Below, in pieces: positions 1 to 9,518 of a DNA stretch of 64,000 nt. The number at the start of each line of letters is the position of its first letter. The stretch's first letter is position 1. Below the pieces are notes generated by a model. The model searched no databases, was not told the origin of the DNA, and saw nothing but the letters and a program-made list of their open reading frames with translations. The translations under genes and the position numbers were made by a program. The stretch is from Acidobacterium sp. S8 (GTDB lineage: Bacteria; Acidobacteriota; Terriglobia; Terriglobales; Acidobacteriaceae): assembly GCF_009765985.1 (NCBI RefSeq), contig NZ_LMUM01000033.1, positions 18,397-82,396 on the forward strand, in the 5' to 3' direction.

Positions 1-267
1 GGCGCCAAAGAGCTGCTTGGCCCGATCGCGAGCGAGGTTCTCAACTACATCTGCGAATTCGCAGCCACCGTAGTAGCGGCGGCCCGGGTAGCCTTCTGCA
101 TATTTGTTGGTGAAGACGGTTCCGGCCGCCTCAAGTACGGCTTCGCTGACGAAGTTCTCTGAGGCGATCATTTCCAGGCCTTCATGCTGGCGGCGAACTT
201 CGTTTTCAATGGTGGCGGCGATCTCGGGATCGGCCTGCGAAAGCGGCAGAGACATGCGGTCGGACAT
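1..267 (-). CDS. glyA: Serine hydroxymethyltransferase, N-terminal part (cut by window edge)
   Basis: The first 89 codons of a PLP enzyme that interconverts serine and glycine and loads one-carbon units on tetrahydrofolate in the cytoplasm. The start at 267 gives [20 protein letters not shown], followed by the family hallmarks IASENF and [16 protein letters not shown], which in this family bind substrate and cofactor. The rest of the roughly 420-residue protein lies before base 1. It follows the alr-hydrolase unit with a gap of only 25 bp, so cotranscription is likely. Identity is seen directly from the conserved N-terminus; operon membership is inferred. Confidence 0.95.
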   Translation of the reverse strand, partial: MSDRMSLPLSQADPEIAATIENEVRRQHEGLEMIASENFVSEAVLEAAGTVFTNKYAEGYPGRRYYGGCEFADVVENLARDRAKQLFGA

Positions 268-292
268 GCTTCGATTGTAGGATGTTTAGACT

Positions 293-1534
293 TTAATGTG
301 CCACCAGTTCGCGCATATCTTTTGGCTTGGATGAGAACCGTGGCTCCTCGGCCAGTTGCTTGAAAGCGTTATAGACAAAAGAGCCCAGATACCAGCCATC
401 CATAAATTTGTAGGGCGTCTCGCCGGTGGTGTAATGGCCGCAGGGCAGCACCTTCGAGACGTAATCGATACCCAGATCCGAAAACTGGCGTAACACTTCG
501 ACGGAATATTCGCGCAGGAAGGTCAGATCGTAGGTCGCATGCACGACGAGAACTTTCTTCGGCGTGGCGGCGAACCGCTTCATATACGAGACAGGACTGA
601 CGGCGGCAAAAAGTTTGTGCAATCGCGCCTGTGTTAATCCGGCGTCTTCAAAGGCTTTACGGATGTGCCGCGTGCTCTGGCCGGTCCATGCGACGTCGCC
701 AAAAGAGACGGAAGCATGGTTGAAGGCATTCACCCGCAAACGCGGATCGTGGGCGCTGGCGATGAAGCCGTAACAGGAGCCAAGGCTGGTGCCGAGAATG
801 CCGAACTGCTCGTAACCCTGCGCCTCAAGCCAGTCGAGGCAGCAACGGATATCGACCACCGCCTGCCTGCAAGCGGAGATGGTACGGCCAATGTTCGAGC
901 TGACAGCGTAGTCGGAGCGCTCGAGTTCCGCAGGGCGCCGGATGTCGTGATAGGGCTTGCTGAGACGGAGCGCGGAGACGCCAAAGCGGTTAAAGAGCGC
1001 GCAAAGCGCATTGTGACTGAAGGCATCCGCATTCCACTGCGGCATGACGATGATGGCCTGCTTCGGCTTGCCTGCCTGTTTCTCCGCTGGAGCCGGATAC
1101 CAGCGCGCGTTGACCAGATCATTTTCCGGGTAGGGCGTGCTGATGGGCGAGGTAAAGCGCAGAAACTGCGCAGCTTTCAGCTTTCCGCGCGCTGCTTCCT
1201 CTTTCAGTCTTGCGTCCTGCGCCAGGGTCTCCGGGCGCACATTAGTGGGAAAAAGCTGCGGATGCCGCTCTTCCAGGCGGTAATCCTTGGGCGGTTCGTA
1301 GCCGAAAAAGCTGTCACTTTCATGCACAACGGCATCATTCAGAGCGACCATACACGCCTCCTGCCGCTCAGGGTCCACCGGCGCCTGCGCTGCGGTGCCC
1401 AATTTGTGCGAGTGCAGAAAATCATCAAGCCATTCAAAGCCCCACTCCATGGGGCGAACGACCCGGTTCTCGTCACGTGTTGTCAGCGCTGTTTCCCACG
1501 CAAACATCTTGCGCGCATACCACTTACCAAGCAT
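293..1534 (-). CDS. Alpha/beta hydrolase, ABHD18-like
   Basis: A 413-residue cytoplasmic protein with an alpha/beta hydrolase core in its C-terminal two thirds. The nucleophile elbow GTSLG places Ser250; Asp336 (HATYD) and His367 (CGHYTT) fit the acid and base of the triad. The first 130 residues are a family-specific N-terminal region with no signal peptide. The arrangement resembles the ABHD18/DUF2048 group, whose substrate is not established to my knowledge. It lies 9 bp after alr and 25 bp before glyA on the same strand. Nothing in the sequence shows a substrate, so only the hydrolase fold is called. Confidence 0.72.
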   Translation of the reverse strand: MLGKWYARKMFAWETALTTRDENRVVRPMEWGFEWLDDFLHSHKLGTAAQAPVDPERQEACMVALNDAVVHESDSFFGYEPPKDYRLEERHPQLFPTNVRPETLAQDARLKEEAARGKLKAAQFLRFTSPISTPYPENDLVNARWYPAPAEKQAGKPKQAIIVMPQWNADAFSHNALCALFNRFGVSALRLSKPYHDIRRPAELERSDYAVSSNIGRTISACRQAVVDIRCCLDWLEAQGYEQFGILGTSLGSCYGFIASAHDPRLRVNAFNHASVSFGDVAWTGQSTRHIRKAFEDAGLTQARLHKLFAAVSPVSYMKRFAATPKKVLVVHATYDLTFLREYSVEVLRQFSDLGIDYVSKVLPCGHYTTGETPYKFMDGWYLGSFVYNAFKQLAEEPRFSSKPKDMRELVAH

Positions 1535-1543
1535 GTATCTAGT

Positions 1544-2728
1544 TTAATCAATCATGACGCGAGGCACACGCGCGCCGATGGCGCAAAGTACCTCATAGGA
1601 GATGGTTCCGGTTAAGTCTGCGAGGTCGGTGGCAGTGATTTTCTCCTGGCCCTGCTCTCCGATCAGGACGACTTCATCGCCAATTTCAACGCCGGAAATA
1701 TCGGTTACGTCAAGAATGGTCTGGTCCATGGAGACTCGACCGGCGATTAGGGCGCGTTGTCCTCGCACCAGCGCATGGCCTCGATTGGAGAGGAGGCGAT
1801 TCAGGCCGTCCGCGTAGCCGACGGGGATGAGGTCGAGCCGCGTGGGACGCCGAGCTTTGAAAGTCATGTTGTAGCCGGCGGTTTCTCCCGGCTCGATTGT
1901 GCGGACGGAAACAATGCGGGTTTTCCAGGCGAGCACGGGAGTAAGCTTTTGAGCTGCGTGTGATGGCGATGCTTCTTGCGGAGTGACTGGGACGGGGTAA
2001 CCGTACAGAGCGATGCCGGGTCGTAACATGAGGCGCGCGTTATGCCTTTTTGCCAGCTGTAAAAGCGCGGGAGTGTGATGCTGCGCCAACAGAGTGGTGG
2101 AGTTGCCGGCATGTATCCAGCGCGGATGGATGCCACATTCTGCGATGAGATCGAGCGCGGCTGCGAAACGCTCCAGCTGCTGCGCGGTTTCATCGGGCTG
2201 CAAAATTTCCGGCGCGCTGAAATGCGTCATGACGCCTTCGATCTGAATGGGTGAATCGGGTGTGATGCGTGCGAGCAGCTCTTTTAACTGAACGAAAGAG
2301 CGAACGCCTTGACGTGACATACCGCTGTCGATTTCAAGCTGGACGCGTACCGATTGCGGAGGGCTGTTCAGTGTGCGTGCTGCTTCTTCGAGCAGATCAA
2401 AATGAAGGGGCTCCCACACCTGCGGAGAAAGCCTGTGTTCAATCACTGCTTCCGCTTCTCCGCACCATAAGCCGGACATGACCAGAATGCGCGAATCGGA
2501 GGACACCTGGCGAAGCGCCACAGCTTCTTCAACGCAGGTCACTCCGAACCATTCGGCTCCTGCGGCTGCCAGCACAGGCGCGCACGCGGCTGCGCCGTGC
2601 CCGTAGGCATCTGCTTTGATAACGGCCACTAATTCGGCTTCGACAGGAGCGGCTGCGCGCAGCAGTTTCCAGTTGGCAGTAAGACGCGAGCGGGAGATCT
2701 CCGCCCAGACGGGACGAGTTGGAATCAT
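1544..2728 (-). CDS. alr: Alanine racemase
   Basis: A fold-type III PLP enzyme of 394 residues that converts L-alanine to D-alanine for peptidoglycan. The PLP lysine is Lys38 in AVIKADAYGHGA, and the second-domain catalytic tyrosine lies in ETAGYNMTF. The C-terminal beta domain contains the typical GRVSMDQ motif. Length is normal for the family (about 360-390). The start at 2728 has no strong ribosome binding site. It is the first gene of the alr-hydrolase-glyA unit. Confidence 0.96.
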   Translation of the reverse strand: MIPTRPVWAEISRSRLTANWKLLRAAAPVEAELVAVIKADAYGHGAAACAPVLAAAGAEWFGVTCVEEAVALRQVSSDSRILVMSGLWCGEAEAVIEHRLSPQVWEPLHFDLLEEAARTLNSPPQSVRVQLEIDSGMSRQGVRSFVQLKELLARITPDSPIQIEGVMTHFSAPEILQPDETAQQLERFAAALDLIAECGIHPRWIHAGNSTTLLAQHHTPALLQLAKRHNARLMLRPGIALYGYPVPVTPQEASPSHAAQKLTPVLAWKTRIVSVRTIEPGETAGYNMTFKARRPTRLDLIPVGYADGLNRLLSNRGHALVRGQRALIAGRVSMDQTILDVTDISGVEIGDEVVLIGEQGQEKITATDLADLTGTISYEVLCAIGARVPRVMID

Positions 2729-2870
2729 GGCGATATTTTCATCGTAAACCGAGGTTGAGTTCCCAAATCAGGAAGCCACGATTTGTTTCGGGAAGTTAGC
2801 GGTCAGGAAGTTCATTTTGTCGCCTGCACACATGCGAAGGGCATAGAAGATGAGGGCGAGGAGAATGTTC

Positions 2871-2963
2871 ATGGGTCCCCACAAAGATCAAACTCTTGCT
2901 AATTTCGGAAGTCTTGCTCTGCTGATGCTGCTCTGCCTGATTTTCTTCTTTCGCTGGAGTTAG
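2871..2963 (+). CDS. Very small putative membrane peptide (30 aa)
   Basis: An ORF of 30 codons encoding MGPHKDQTLANFGSLALLML and a hydrophobic tail ending FFFRWS, so a short charged N-terminus and one membrane-like helix. It has a good Shine-Dalgarno sequence (GAGGAG) about seven bases before the ATG, better than many larger genes here. It sits in the otherwise empty gap between alr and hisA, just before another small membrane ORF on the same strand. No family is recognised. Translation is inferred only from the ribosome site and the hydrophobic pattern. Confidence 0.35.
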   Translation: MGPHKDQTLANFGSLALLMLLCLIFFFRWS

Positions 2964-2987
2964 TTATGTGCAAATTTGCAGCGTGAT

Positions 2988-3164
2988 ATGCTGCGTTTTA
3001 TGCGTCGTTCCACTATCTGGTGGTTTATTGGCGGCTTATGGCTGGTTATTGCGATTGCAGCCGCGCTACGCCACGGATGGCAGGCGGCATGGCTGCAAGC
3101 CGTCGTTGCGACGGTCTTCTTTGGCGTCGCGCTATACACCCACCGCAAAGAAAACGTCAGGTAG
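2988..3164 (+). CDS. Small putative two-helix membrane protein (58 aa)
   Basis: From the ATG at 2988 the protein starts MLRFMRRSTIWWFIGGLWLV and contains two hydrophobic segments (about residues 9-25 and 32-48) separated by a short loop, with a basic N-terminus and a basic end THRKENVR. The pattern suggests a small inner-membrane protein with both ends inside. An in-frame TTG at 2976 is another possible start; neither has a clear ribosome site. It runs convergent to hisA and overlaps its last 8 bases. Function unknown. Confidence 0.45.
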   Translation: MLRFMRRSTIWWFIGGLWLVIAIAAALRHGWQAAWLQAVVATVFFGVALYTHRKENVR

Positions 3165-3843
3165 CTACAGCTCCGGTATACACCGCCATACCCGAGACGA
3201 CGTCGACACGGATTTGATGCAACGCGTCGATCTCGGCCTGTTCACGAATGCCTCCGGCAACGATGAGTTGTCGCTCCGTGAGTGCTCGTAATTGCCGTGC
3301 GATCTCAAACGGAAAGCCCTGCATGGTGCCTTCCCTATCGACATGCGTATAGAGGAATGCGCCGCAGAAAGGATTGAGGGCGGCGATGGCCTGCTGTGGT
3401 GTAAGGCCGGCCTGCTCCTTCCATCCCTTGACTGCAACCTGTCCTTGTTTTGTATCAATACTGGCTACAAATTGCTCGGCGCCGATCGATTTTTGAATGT
3501 CGCTTGCGAGGTCCACATTCACCATGCCGACGGTGTTTTCGCCGCTGAAGAGCGCTGAGCCGAAGATGATGCGGCGAGCGCCTGCTGCGAGAATCTGTTT
3601 GGCGCGCTCGACGGTCGCGATACCGCCGCCGACCTGGCAGGGCAGCCGCTTCGCAATTTTTTCAATGAGCGCGGCGTTGTCGCCCTGGCGCATGGCCGCG
3701 TCGAGATCGATGAGTTGAACCATGGGGTACGCGCTGAAGCGTTCGATCCAGTAGTCGAAGTCGTCGAATGCAAGCTTCAGCTTTTCGCCCTGCACGAGCT
3801 GGACGATGCGTCCGCCCATCAGGTCAATGGAGGGAATCAGCAC
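3157..3843 (-). CDS. hisA: ProFAR isomerase HisA
   Basis: A 228-residue TIM barrel that isomerises 5'-ProFAR to PRFAR, the fourth step of histidine synthesis. The first catalytic Asp is Asp7 in IPSIDLMGG and the second is in [10 protein letters not shown]; phosphate-binding glycines are seen in QVGGGIAT and VAGGI. The start is a GTG at 3843 that overlaps the end of hisF by 7 bases, indicating translational coupling. It is the last gene of the his operon, slightly short for the family (about 240). Confidence 0.96.
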   Translation of the reverse strand: MLIPSIDLMGGRIVQLVQGEKLKLAFDDFDYWIERFSAYPMVQLIDLDAAMRQGDNAALIEKIAKRLPCQVGGGIATVERAKQILAAGARRIIFGSALFSGENTVGMVNVDLASDIQKSIGAEQFVASIDTKQGQVAVKGWKEQAGLTPQQAIAALNPFCGAFLYTHVDREGTMQGFPFEIARQLRALTERQLIVAGGIREQAEIDALHQIRVDVVSGMAVYTGAVAT

Positions 3844-4619
3844 GGCAGCCTCACTGGTACTCCTCGTTTTGCAATTTCTTTTTTCAGCTCACGCACATCG
3901 GCGATACCGAAGTGGAAGATGCTGGCGGCAAGCGCCGCATCGGCTTTGCCATCGAGCAAAACGTCGGCAAAATGCTGCGCGTTCCCTGCGCCGCCTGAGG
4001 CGATCACGGGAATCTGCACTGCCTCGCTCACACGAGCTGTCAGTTCGCAATCAAAACCTGCGCGGGTTCCATCGGCATCCATGGAAGTCAGCAGTATTTC
4101 TCCTGCGCCACGCTCTTCAGCTTCTTTGGCCCACTCCACGACCTTGCGGCCGGTCGACTTGCGGCCTCCACTCGCGAAGACTTCCGCGTCAGAAACGGGA
4201 TCGCAGCTCTGGGTTGCGCGACGTGCGTCGATAGCGACGATCACAGCTTGCGCGCCAAATCTGCTGCCAATTTCATCGATCAGCTCGGGCCGGGCGATGG
4301 CTGCGGAGTTGATACTGACTTTGTCTGCACCGGCATCGAAGATTGCCGCTGCGTCGCCTACAGTACGGATGCCGCCGCCTACGGTGAACGGGACGAAGAG
4401 CTGCTTTGCTGTCCGCTTCACCGTGTCGATCAGTGTTCCGCGGCCTTCGTGTGTCGCTGTGATGTCGAGCAAAACAATTTCATCTGTCCCAGCTTCGGCG
4501 TGACGGTGTGCCAGCTCTGCCGGATCACCGGCGTCTATGATGTCCACAAACTGCACACCTTTCACTACGCGGCCGGCGTTGACGTCGAGGCAGGCGATGA
4601 TACGTTTCGTCAGCGTCAT
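3837..4619 (-). CDS. hisF: Imidazole glycerol phosphate synthase, cyclase subunit HisF
   Basis: A 260-residue TIM barrel that uses ammonia from HisH to close the imidazole ring, giving imidazole glycerol phosphate and AICAR. The catalytic Asp12 is in [15 protein letters not shown] and the second Asp in VIVAIDARR. Phosphate-binding motifs FTVGGGIRT and IASGGAG are intact. Its ATG overlaps the hisH stop as ATGA. Cytoplasmic, and expected to form the HisH-HisF heterodimer with the adjacent gene product. Confidence 0.97.
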   Translation of the reverse strand: MTLTKRIIACLDVNAGRVVKGVQFVDIIDAGDPAELAHRHAEAGTDEIVLLDITATHEGRGTLIDTVKRTAKQLFVPFTVGGGIRTVGDAAAIFDAGADKVSINSAAIARPELIDEIGSRFGAQAVIVAIDARRATQSCDPVSDAEVFASGGRKSTGRKVVEWAKEAEERGAGEILLTSMDADGTRAGFDCELTARVSEAVQIPVIASGGAGNAQHFADVLLDGKADAALAASIFHFGIADVRELKKEIAKRGVPVRLPC

Positions 4620-5206
4620 GCGAGCCTCACAAAATTATCCAGAATATGGAGGCCGATGGCTCCGGATTTTTCGGGATGGAACTGTACGCCCATAATGTTG
4701 CCGCGCTCTACCGCAGCGGTAAAAGGCTGGCCATATTCTGTAACTGCAATCGTTTCATTTACCACTGGCGCTCGATAAGAGTGCGTAAAGTAGACGTGCT
4801 CACCGTTGGCTACACCTCGCAGCAGACGCGATTCTTTCACTTGAATCGCATTCCAACCTACGTGCGGCACTTTCATGCCTTCCGGAAAACGTTCGCACTT
4901 GCCGGATAAAGCCTTGAGGCCTTCTGTGTTTGGCGATTCGGTGCTGCCTTCAAAAAGCCACTGCAAGCCCACGCAGATGCCGAGAAACGGTGCGCCGTCC
5001 TGCACACGCTTTTCGATGGCGGCTTTCAGTCCGTGCTCTTCGAGGTAAGCGGTCGCGGAGAAGTGGCCGACTCCCGGAAGCACGAGCTTTTCTGCCTCGA
5101 ATACATCATCTGGATTCGATGTCGCAACTGCTTCAGCGCCGACTGCATGCAGGGCTTTCATCACCGAGGTCAGGTTGCCTGCTTTGTAATCGATGACGGC
5201 AATCAC
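4616..5206 (-). CDS. hisH: Imidazole glycerol phosphate synthase, glutaminase subunit HisH
   Basis: A class I glutamine amidotransferase of 196 residues. The nucleophile is Cys78 in FLGICVGLQ; the His-Glu pair is in VQFHPEKSG near the end. It supplies ammonia to HisF. The start is a GTG at 5206 within a GTGA overlap with hisB. All catalytic residues are present and length is normal. Confidence 0.97.
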   Translation of the reverse strand: MIAVIDYKAGNLTSVMKALHAVGAEAVATSNPDDVFEAEKLVLPGVGHFSATAYLEEHGLKAAIEKRVQDGAPFLGICVGLQWLFEGSTESPNTEGLKALSGKCERFPEGMKVPHVGWNAIQVKESRLLRGVANGEHVYFTHSYRAPVVNETIAVTEYGQPFTAAVERGNIMGVQFHPEKSGAIGLHILDNFVRLA

Positions 5207-5814
5207 AGCAGACCTTTCGTGCTGGGTAGCATATCGCCGAGTTGCGCATCGCGCATGCAGGCAAAGCGCAGTGCCCGCGCGAATGCTTTGAAGAGCGCTT
5301 CGACTTTGTGATGGTTCGAGCGGCCATACATTGTTTTCAGGTGCACGTTGGCCCGTGCGCCGCGCGCGAAGCCTTCGAAGAAGTCTTCTACCAATTCTGA
5401 TTGCAGATCGCCTACCAGCCGCGTTTTTACTTTTGTGTCGATGACGGACGAGACGCGGCCGCTCAAGTCAACGGCTGAAATGCCAAGGGTCTCGTCCATT
5501 GGCATAAGAAAATATCCCGCGCGCATAATGCCCTTTTTATCGCCGAGTGCGCGATCGAAGGCCTCGCCGAGTGCGATGCCGACATCCTCGACAGTGTGAT
5601 GCTGATCGACGTCGAGATCGCCTTTACACGTCAGTTCAAGATCGAAAGCGCCGTGGCGCGTAAACAGCTCAAGCATGTGGTCGAAGAATCGGATGCCGGT
5701 GCTGACCTTATACTTGCCGCCGCCCTCAATTGTGAGGCGCAGACTGATTTGAGTTTCTGCGGTTTTACGGTCGATCTCTGCGGTGCGTTTATGGGCTGTG
5801 CTCTTAGTCTTCAT
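5203..5814 (-). CDS. hisB: Imidazoleglycerol-phosphate dehydratase HisB (monofunctional)
   Basis: A 203-residue IGP dehydratase with the two metal-binding repeats: [12 protein letters not shown] in the first half and [12 protein letters not shown] near the end. There is no N-terminal phosphatase domain, so histidinol-phosphate phosphatase must be encoded elsewhere. I chose the ATG at 5814 ([10 protein letters not shown]) because GGAG lies five bases upstream; an in-frame TTG at 5829 is less likely. It overlaps the end of hisC by 11 bases. Confidence 0.95.
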   Translation of the reverse strand: MKTKSTAHKRTAEIDRKTAETQISLRLTIEGGGKYKVSTGIRFFDHMLELFTRHGAFDLELTCKGDLDVDQHHTVEDVGIALGEAFDRALGDKKGIMRAGYFLMPMDETLGISAVDLSGRVSSVIDTKVKTRLVGDLQSELVEDFFEGFARGARANVHLKTMYGRSNHHKVEALFKAFARALRFACMRDAQLGDMLPSTKGLL

Positions 5815-6886
5815 TCGCTCTCCATGCAATCTCTGCCAATGACGCTTCGAGCGCCTTGATTCCTATTGTCGTATGTTCCAGCGTTCCCATGGTGATACGT
5901 ACACAACCATCGCAACCCGGGTCGTTCGAGCGGTCGCGCACCAGTACGCTGCTTCGACGCATCGCCGCAGCAAATTCTTTATGCTTGGCGCCAATATTCG
6001 CCAAGATGAAATTCGCATCTGAGGGCCAATAGCTAACGCCTAAACGCTCGAGTGCAGCGGCAAACTGTTTCCGGCCTTCGAGCACCTCTTCCACATACCA
6101 TTTCAGGTAGGCTTCATCTTCCAGGGCCGGAGGCAGACAGGCCAGCGCCAGCCCGTTGACGCTATAGGGCGAGATGATGCGGCGCATCCACTGCATCTGC
6201 GATTCATGCGCGGCGAGCATGCCAAGTCGAAGGCCGGCCAATCCGTAGGCTTTGGAAAAAGTACGCGTGACGACGAGGTTCGGTATTTTGTCGATCAGGT
6301 CGAGAACAGTTTGACTGTAAAAGTGATAATAGGCCTCGTCGACCAGGACGATTGCATTTGGAGCGCGATCAAGTACTTTCAGAATTGATTCTCGCGACAC
6401 GCTGCGTCCTGTTGGGCTATTCGGGTTTGCAATCGCGATGAGCTTCGTCGAGGACGTGATTTTTTGGAGCACAGCTTCGAGCGGGAAAGAGAAATCCACA
6501 CCGGCCTGTACGAAAACAATTTTAGCCTCGGTTGACGAGCCGTACACCTCATACATGGAATATGTCGGTATCGGCAGAAGAAACTCATCGCCCTCATCGA
6601 GGAAGGTCTGGCACAGGACATGAATCGCTTCGTCCACGCCGTTCGTCAACAGAACCTGCTCAGCCTTCAATTCCAGATGAGAGGCGACAAGCTTTTCGAC
6701 AGGATCGCGCTCAGGATACTTCGTCAGATCAGCGCGCGAGATGCTTCCCAATACTCCGAGCACTTTGGGGGAGCAGGCAAATGTATTTTCGTTGAAATCG
6801 AGACGCACGCCATCGCGCGACCCGAGCGGCGGGTGATACTCCTTCGTGCGCAGCACGGCTGCGCGAGGCTTAGGTCCCTCAAACAT
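5804..6886 (-). CDS. hisC: Histidinol-phosphate aminotransferase
   Basis: A fold-type I aminotransferase of 360 residues that makes histidinol phosphate from imidazole acetol phosphate and glutamate. The PLP lysine is in [15 protein letters not shown]; the DEAYYHF and NPNSPTG motifs are typical of the subfamily. It overlaps hisD by 8 bases and hisB by 11. Position in the operon makes the histidine role much more likely than another aminotransferase activity. Confidence 0.95.
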   Translation of the reverse strand: MFEGPKPRAAVLRTKEYHPPLGSRDGVRLDFNENTFACSPKVLGVLGSISRADLTKYPERDPVEKLVASHLELKAEQVLLTNGVDEAIHVLCQTFLDEGDEFLLPIPTYSMYEVYGSSTEAKIVFVQAGVDFSFPLEAVLQKITSSTKLIAIANPNSPTGRSVSRESILKVLDRAPNAIVLVDEAYYHFYSQTVLDLIDKIPNLVVTRTFSKAYGLAGLRLGMLAAHESQMQWMRRIISPYSVNGLALACLPPALEDEAYLKWYVEEVLEGRKQFAAALERLGVSYWPSDANFILANIGAKHKEFAAAMRRSSVLVRDRSNDPGCDGCVRITMGTLEHTTIGIKALEASLAEIAWRANED

Positions 6887-8144
6887 TTTTCCCTCGTACG
6901 CGAATCGCTTCTGCGTGGCCCAGCAATCCTTCGGCTTCGGCCAGGGAAATGGCGGCGGATGCCAGCGATTTGATTCCCTGACGCTGATACTTCTGAATGG
7001 TGATCGTCTTCACAAAATCGCTAACACTCAGTCCTCCGCGCACCCGGGCCAATCCACCCGTAGGCAGAGTGTGGTTGGGACCGGAGATGTAATCACCCAG
7101 CGGTTGCGCTGAGTAACGACCAACAAAGACAGAGCCTGCGTTTGCTACCCACTCCAGATCGCTTTCGTTGTCGACGGTCAGGTGCTCCGGTGCGAGGCGA
7201 TTCGTGAGCGAATGGGATTCTGCCACTGAATCTGTTACAAATATGACACCGCTGTTACGAATTGACTCCCTGGCAATCGAATTCCCAGCCGCTTGGCGCT
7301 TTACCTCGGCGCTTACTTCTTCAGCCAAGCTGGCATTGCTTGTGATGAAGACGGCGAGTGCATCGGGATCGTGCTCGGCCTGCGCTACCAGATCAGAGGC
7401 GATGAATATTGCGTCTCCGATTTCGCTGGTGATGACGATTTCCGTTGGCCCGGCGAGCATGTCGATGGCGCAATCGAAGGAGACCAGCTTCTTGGCTGCG
7501 GTTACGAAGGCATTGCCGGGGCCGACGATCTTATCGACCGGCGCGATGCTTTCTGTTCCGTAGGCCAGCGCTGCGACCGCCTGCGCGCCGCCAATGCGGT
7601 AGAACTCGGTGACGCCAAGGAATCCGGCGACCGCCAGCGTTTCCGGTGCAGGTTTCGGCGAAACCGTCACGATCCGCTTGACGCCTGCGACCTGCGCGGG
7701 GATCACTGTCATCAGCATGGTGGATGGCAGCGGATAACGTCCGCTGGGAACGTAGCAGCCGACAGACTCCAGAGGGCGAATTTGCTGGCCGACAGTCAAA
7801 CCTGCAACTTGCTCGAAGGTCCAGCTCTTTGGCATCTGGCGCTGCGCAAAGCGGCGGATATTTTTAGCTGCCACCTGAACAGCCGAACGAAAGGCAGGCG
7901 AGGCATCGCGCCAGGCCTGCTTCATTTCATCGGATGAGATTTGCAACTGTGATTGTTTCGTGATTCCGTCAAAGCGGGTGGCGTAACGGCGCAGAGCCGA
8001 GTCGCCTCCATCTCGTACGGCGTCGACGATGCGCCGCGCTACAGGCACAGCGCGTTCGTCTACCGAATTGCGACGGCGCTCCAGCTCGGCGATCAAGGTC
8101 TGAGCCTGTTTCGTGGTGCGTCCTGTTGTACGCAATATGCGCAT
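6879..8144 (-). CDS. hisD: Histidinol dehydrogenase
   Basis: A 421-residue zinc enzyme that oxidises histidinol to histidine in two NAD-dependent steps, the last steps of the pathway. The zinc ligands Gln and His are in AQAEHDPDA, and Asp and His in GDYISGPNHTLPTGG. The VPSGRYPLPST motif and the KIVGPGNAFV motif are intact. Its ATG directly abuts the hisG stop (TAAATG), so reinitiation is expected. Confidence 0.97.
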   Translation of the reverse strand: MRILRTTGRTTKQAQTLIAELERRRNSVDERAVPVARRIVDAVRDGGDSALRRYATRFDGITKQSQLQISSDEMKQAWRDASPAFRSAVQVAAKNIRRFAQRQMPKSWTFEQVAGLTVGQQIRPLESVGCYVPSGRYPLPSTMLMTVIPAQVAGVKRIVTVSPKPAPETLAVAGFLGVTEFYRIGGAQAVAALAYGTESIAPVDKIVGPGNAFVTAAKKLVSFDCAIDMLAGPTEIVITSEIGDAIFIASDLVAQAEHDPDALAVFITSNASLAEEVSAEVKRQAAGNSIARESIRNSGVIFVTDSVAESHSLTNRLAPEHLTVDNESDLEWVANAGSVFVGRYSAQPLGDYISGPNHTLPTGGLARVRGGLSVSDFVKTITIQKYQRQGIKSLASAAISLAEAEGLLGHAEAIRVRGKNV

Positions 8145-9020
8145 TTACAGGACCACCTTGCTCAGTGGATATTCGACGATGCCGGTGGCGTTGGCTGCCT
8201 TGAGTTTCGGAATTACGTCGCGGACAACGGTCTCTTCGAGGATGGTATTCACCGCTACCCACGACGGGTCACTTAATGCAGAGACTGTCGGCGAATTCAA
8301 CGCCGGCAATACGGAGAGCACCGAGGCGAGGTTTGCCTTCTGCACATTCAGCATCAGGCCAACCTGTCCTTGTGCGGCGATGGCAGCCCGCAGCATCAGC
8401 GCAATGTTGTCGATCTTATTTTTCTTCCAGGGATCTTCGTAAGCTGCCGGGTTGGCAATAACGTGCGTTTCACTTGCCATAACGGTATCGATAATGCGCA
8501 GGCGATTGGCTTTAAGCGAGCTGCCAGTCTCCGTTACTTCTACGATTGCATCGGCCAGCGTCGGGGGTTTTACTTCTGTCGCGCCCCAGCTGAACTCAAC
8601 CTTCACTGGCACATTCTTTTCGGCAAAGTAACGCTTCGTGACTTCCACCAGCTCGGTCGCGATGGTTTTGTTGGCGAGGTCTTCGGCCTTCTGGAATGGA
8701 GAATCTTCCGGCACGGCCAGCACCCAGCGAACACGCTGGCGGCTCTGCTTGGCATAGACGAGGCTGATAACGCTTTTCACTTCGCGGCCGCTTTCGACGA
8801 CCCAGTCGATTCCGGTGAGTCCTGCGTCGAGTGCGCCGTGATCCACGTAGCGGGCCATCTCCTGCGCGCGAATCAGCGTGCATTCAATCTCTGTGTCGTC
8901 GATAGAAGGAAAATACGAACGGCCGTTGGCGTAAATATTCCAACCCGCGCGTTGAAAGAGTGCGATGGTCGCATCTTGAAGGCTGCCTTTGGGAATACCG
9001 AGCTTCAGTTTGTTTGCCAT
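8145..9020 (-). CDS. hisG: ATP phosphoribosyltransferase, long form
   Basis: A 291-residue enzyme for the first committed step, condensing ATP and PRPP. The N-terminus [20 protein letters not shown] and the motifs GLTGIDWV and [13 protein letters not shown] are typical. Length shows the long form with a C-terminal ACT-like regulatory domain (about residues 220-291), which in known members gives feedback inhibition by histidine without HisZ. The start overlaps the hisI stop by one base (TAATG). Confidence 0.95.
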   Translation of the reverse strand: MANKLKLGIPKGSLQDATIALFQRAGWNIYANGRSYFPSIDDTEIECTLIRAQEMARYVDHGALDAGLTGIDWVVESGREVKSVISLVYAKQSRQRVRWVLAVPEDSPFQKAEDLANKTIATELVEVTKRYFAEKNVPVKVEFSWGATEVKPPTLADAIVEVTETGSSLKANRLRIIDTVMASETHVIANPAAYEDPWKKNKIDNIALMLRAAIAAQGQVGLMLNVQKANLASVLSVLPALNSPTVSALSDPSWVAVNTILEETVVRDVIPKLKAANATGIVEYPLSKVVL

Positions 9021-9370
9021 TAGCGCACCTCCGCCATTGCGTTGATTGCGATCGGCCGTGTGAAGCAGCTAACGGTTCCTTCGTGGCAGACGAGACCGTC
9101 GCCTTCGACCTGTACACGATAAAGAAGTGTGTCGTTGTCGCAGTCGGTCGCAGCATCCACAATGCGTAGGCGATTGCCGCTCGATTCGCCTTTCATCCAC
9201 AGCTTCTGGCGCGTGCGGCTCCAGAAGGTTACAAATCCTGTTTCGAGTGTCTTCTGATAGCTGACTTCATTCTGGAAGCCAACCATCAGCACCTGTCCGG
9301 TTACCGCGTCCTGTACGATCGCCGGCACCAGCCCGTCCATCTTTGCGAAATCAATTGCCTTATCCGTCAT
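9020..9370 (-). CDS. hisI: Phosphoribosyl-AMP cyclohydrolase (HisI only)
   Basis: A 116-residue cyclohydrolase that opens the adenine ring of PR-AMP in step three. Metal-binding motifs [12 protein letters not shown] and CHEGTVSCF are complete. The HisE pyrophosphohydrolase domain found fused in many bacteria is absent, and no hisE is present in this operon. It is the first structural gene, 57 bases after the attenuator hairpin, with the ribosome site AAGGAA upstream of ATG 9370. Confidence 0.95.
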   Translation of the reverse strand: MTDKAIDFAKMDGLVPAIVQDAVTGQVLMVGFQNEVSYQKTLETGFVTFWSRTRQKLWMKGESSGNRLRIVDAATDCDNDTLLYRVQVEGDGLVCHEGTVSCFTRPIAINAMAEVR

Positions 9371-9427
9371 GACTCGTTCCTTTTCGATTCAGCCCGTTTT
9401 TGCGGAGTCGGTGCAGGCGGCAGATGC

Positions 9428-9464
9428 AAAAAGCCCGCCTGCGCTTAGCGCATCGGCGGGCTTT
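9428..9464 (-). terminator. his leader attenuator terminator
   Basis: In the RNA of the minus strand an AAAGCCCGCC arm (9455-9464) pairs with GGCGGGCTTT, followed by a U run (TTTTT ending at 9428). An inner TGCGC-TAA-GCGCA stem extends it, with a two-base bulge (GA). This is a strong Rho-independent terminator placed 23 bases after the leader peptide stop and 57 bases before hisI, so it would stop transcription before the structural genes unless disrupted. Confidence 0.9.
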
Positions 9465-9518
9465 CTAGTCCTTTGATTCTGGCTTTTTACTCTAAGCCAT
9501 AAGGATTCGCCGACACGC
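9448..9518 (-). promoter_or_regulatory. Predicted his antiterminator pairing
   Basis: The leader RNA segment GCGUGUCGGCG (9508-9518, inside leader codons 28-31) can pair along all 11 bases with CGCCGAUGCGC (9448-9458), nine Watson-Crick pairs plus G-U wobbles. The second segment is the upstream arm of the terminator, so the two structures exclude each other. A ribosome stalled on the His codons (9526-9558) leaves the first segment free; one translating on to the stop would disturb it. Pairing is read by eye; the mechanism is inferred from classical attenuation. Confidence 0.75.

Noticed and set aside
665..1615. Long plus-strand ORF (316 codons) opposite the alpha/beta hydrolase gene
   Set aside because: Antisense shadow: it covers the hydrolase gene whose protein has a full catalytic triad, and its own translation is Arg/Ala-rich without motifs.
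2768..2872. 34-codon minus-strand ORF whose start overlaps the start of the 30-codon plus-strand ORF
   Set aside because: Hydrophobic start but no good ribosome site; not listed as a feature.
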